From Martinezella rhizogenes (GTDB lineage Bacteria > Pseudomonadota > Alphaproteobacteria > Rhizobiales > Rhizobiaceae), in contig JAAMEZ010000016.1 in assembly GCA_013322215.1 (NCBI GenBank), positions 1 through 34,078 on the forward strand: a stretch of DNA of 34,078 nt. Reading direction: 5' to 3'. The position numbers and the translations under genes are program-made. Positions 33,953-34,078 of the stretch are shown piece after piece (within the stretch, counting starts at the first letter, position 1; the number at the start of each line of letters is the position of its first letter). The notes below the pieces were generated by a model. That model was given only the letters and a program-made list of their open reading frames with translations, was not told the DNA's origin and did no database searches.

Positions 33953-34078
33953 TCAATTGAGTTTGACGATTGATGGAAGAAGCTCGATGGCAGCACGCTT
34001 GCCGGCATAGAAGGATCGCCCGTCCAGTACGTCATAACACCTTCGACGATACGAACTTCCCGGGACTTCAAGGCCTGA
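33953..34078 (-). CDS. Partial gene of unknown family (C-terminus)
   Basis: A minus-strand frame enters from the window edge and reads RCYDVLDGRSFYAGKRAAIE, LLPSIVKLN, stop. It looks protein-like but is not recognised; too short to be certain. Confidence 0.3.
   Translation of the reverse strand, partial: SGLEVPGSSYRRRCYDVLDGRSFYAGKRAAIELLPSIVKLN

Overview
The window looks like an accessory region of a Rhizobiales genome, most likely a plasmid or chromid of the Rhizobium/Agrobacterium/Ensifer group. This is inferred from family content (DUF982-type protein, HWE histidine kinase, NolR-like ArsR regulator, small csp and S21 paralogues) and from the mix of high-GC genes with many decayed insertion sequences. 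The species cannot be named from sequence alone.

Layout. Positions 1-670 hold an IS21-type remnant (terminal repeats and a 5'-truncated istB). Positions 742-6804 carry a tight four-gene plus-strand operon: a large polytopic HflK-like SPFH protein, a His-rich HflC-like SPFH protein, a third SPFH protein and a P1B-type metal ATPase with a His-rich N-terminus. This is the most coherent and unusual system in the window. Positions 7040-10030 are a graveyard: two small conserved-looking ORFs, then fragments of kdpD, dinB, an IS66 orf, a Fic protein and an IS3-type transposase, joined end to end. Positions 10400-17700 are rich in small proteins: several hypotheticals, an IS110 transposase remnant, a cold-shock gene, an S21 ribosomal protein paralogue with a TTG start, an RMF-like protein and its partial copy, a secreted YxFxxD-repeat protein, a DUF982 protein, and a TetR/dehydrogenase chimera. 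Two more csp genes lie at 17477-17686 and 18163-18372, the latter an inverted duplicate of the first including its leader and terminator.

Positions 18545-20007 hold a broken autotransporter passenger fused to a decayed parDE locus, followed by a candidate small RNA terminator. Positions 20882-28639 are a signalling block: two PAS(/GAF)-GGDEF-EAL proteins and one membrane diguanylate cyclase, with a NolR-like ArsR regulator preceded by two adjacent dyad operators. Positions 28700-31038 hold an integrase scrap, receiver-domain remnants and an intact PAS-HWE sensor kinase. Positions 31163-33566 hold a divergent pair: a BBE/6-hydroxynicotine-oxidase-like flavoprotein and a GcvA-like LysR regulator, which appears to be read from a leaderless promoter overlapping a dyad.

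Working picture. The functional genes suggest a stress and environment module: metal export linked to SPFH membrane scaffolds, cold or stationary-phase translation adjustment (CspA, S21, RMF-like), and c-di-GMP/HWE signalling. These lie between repeated mobile-element scars. Function assignments rest on motif recognition only; no searches were run.
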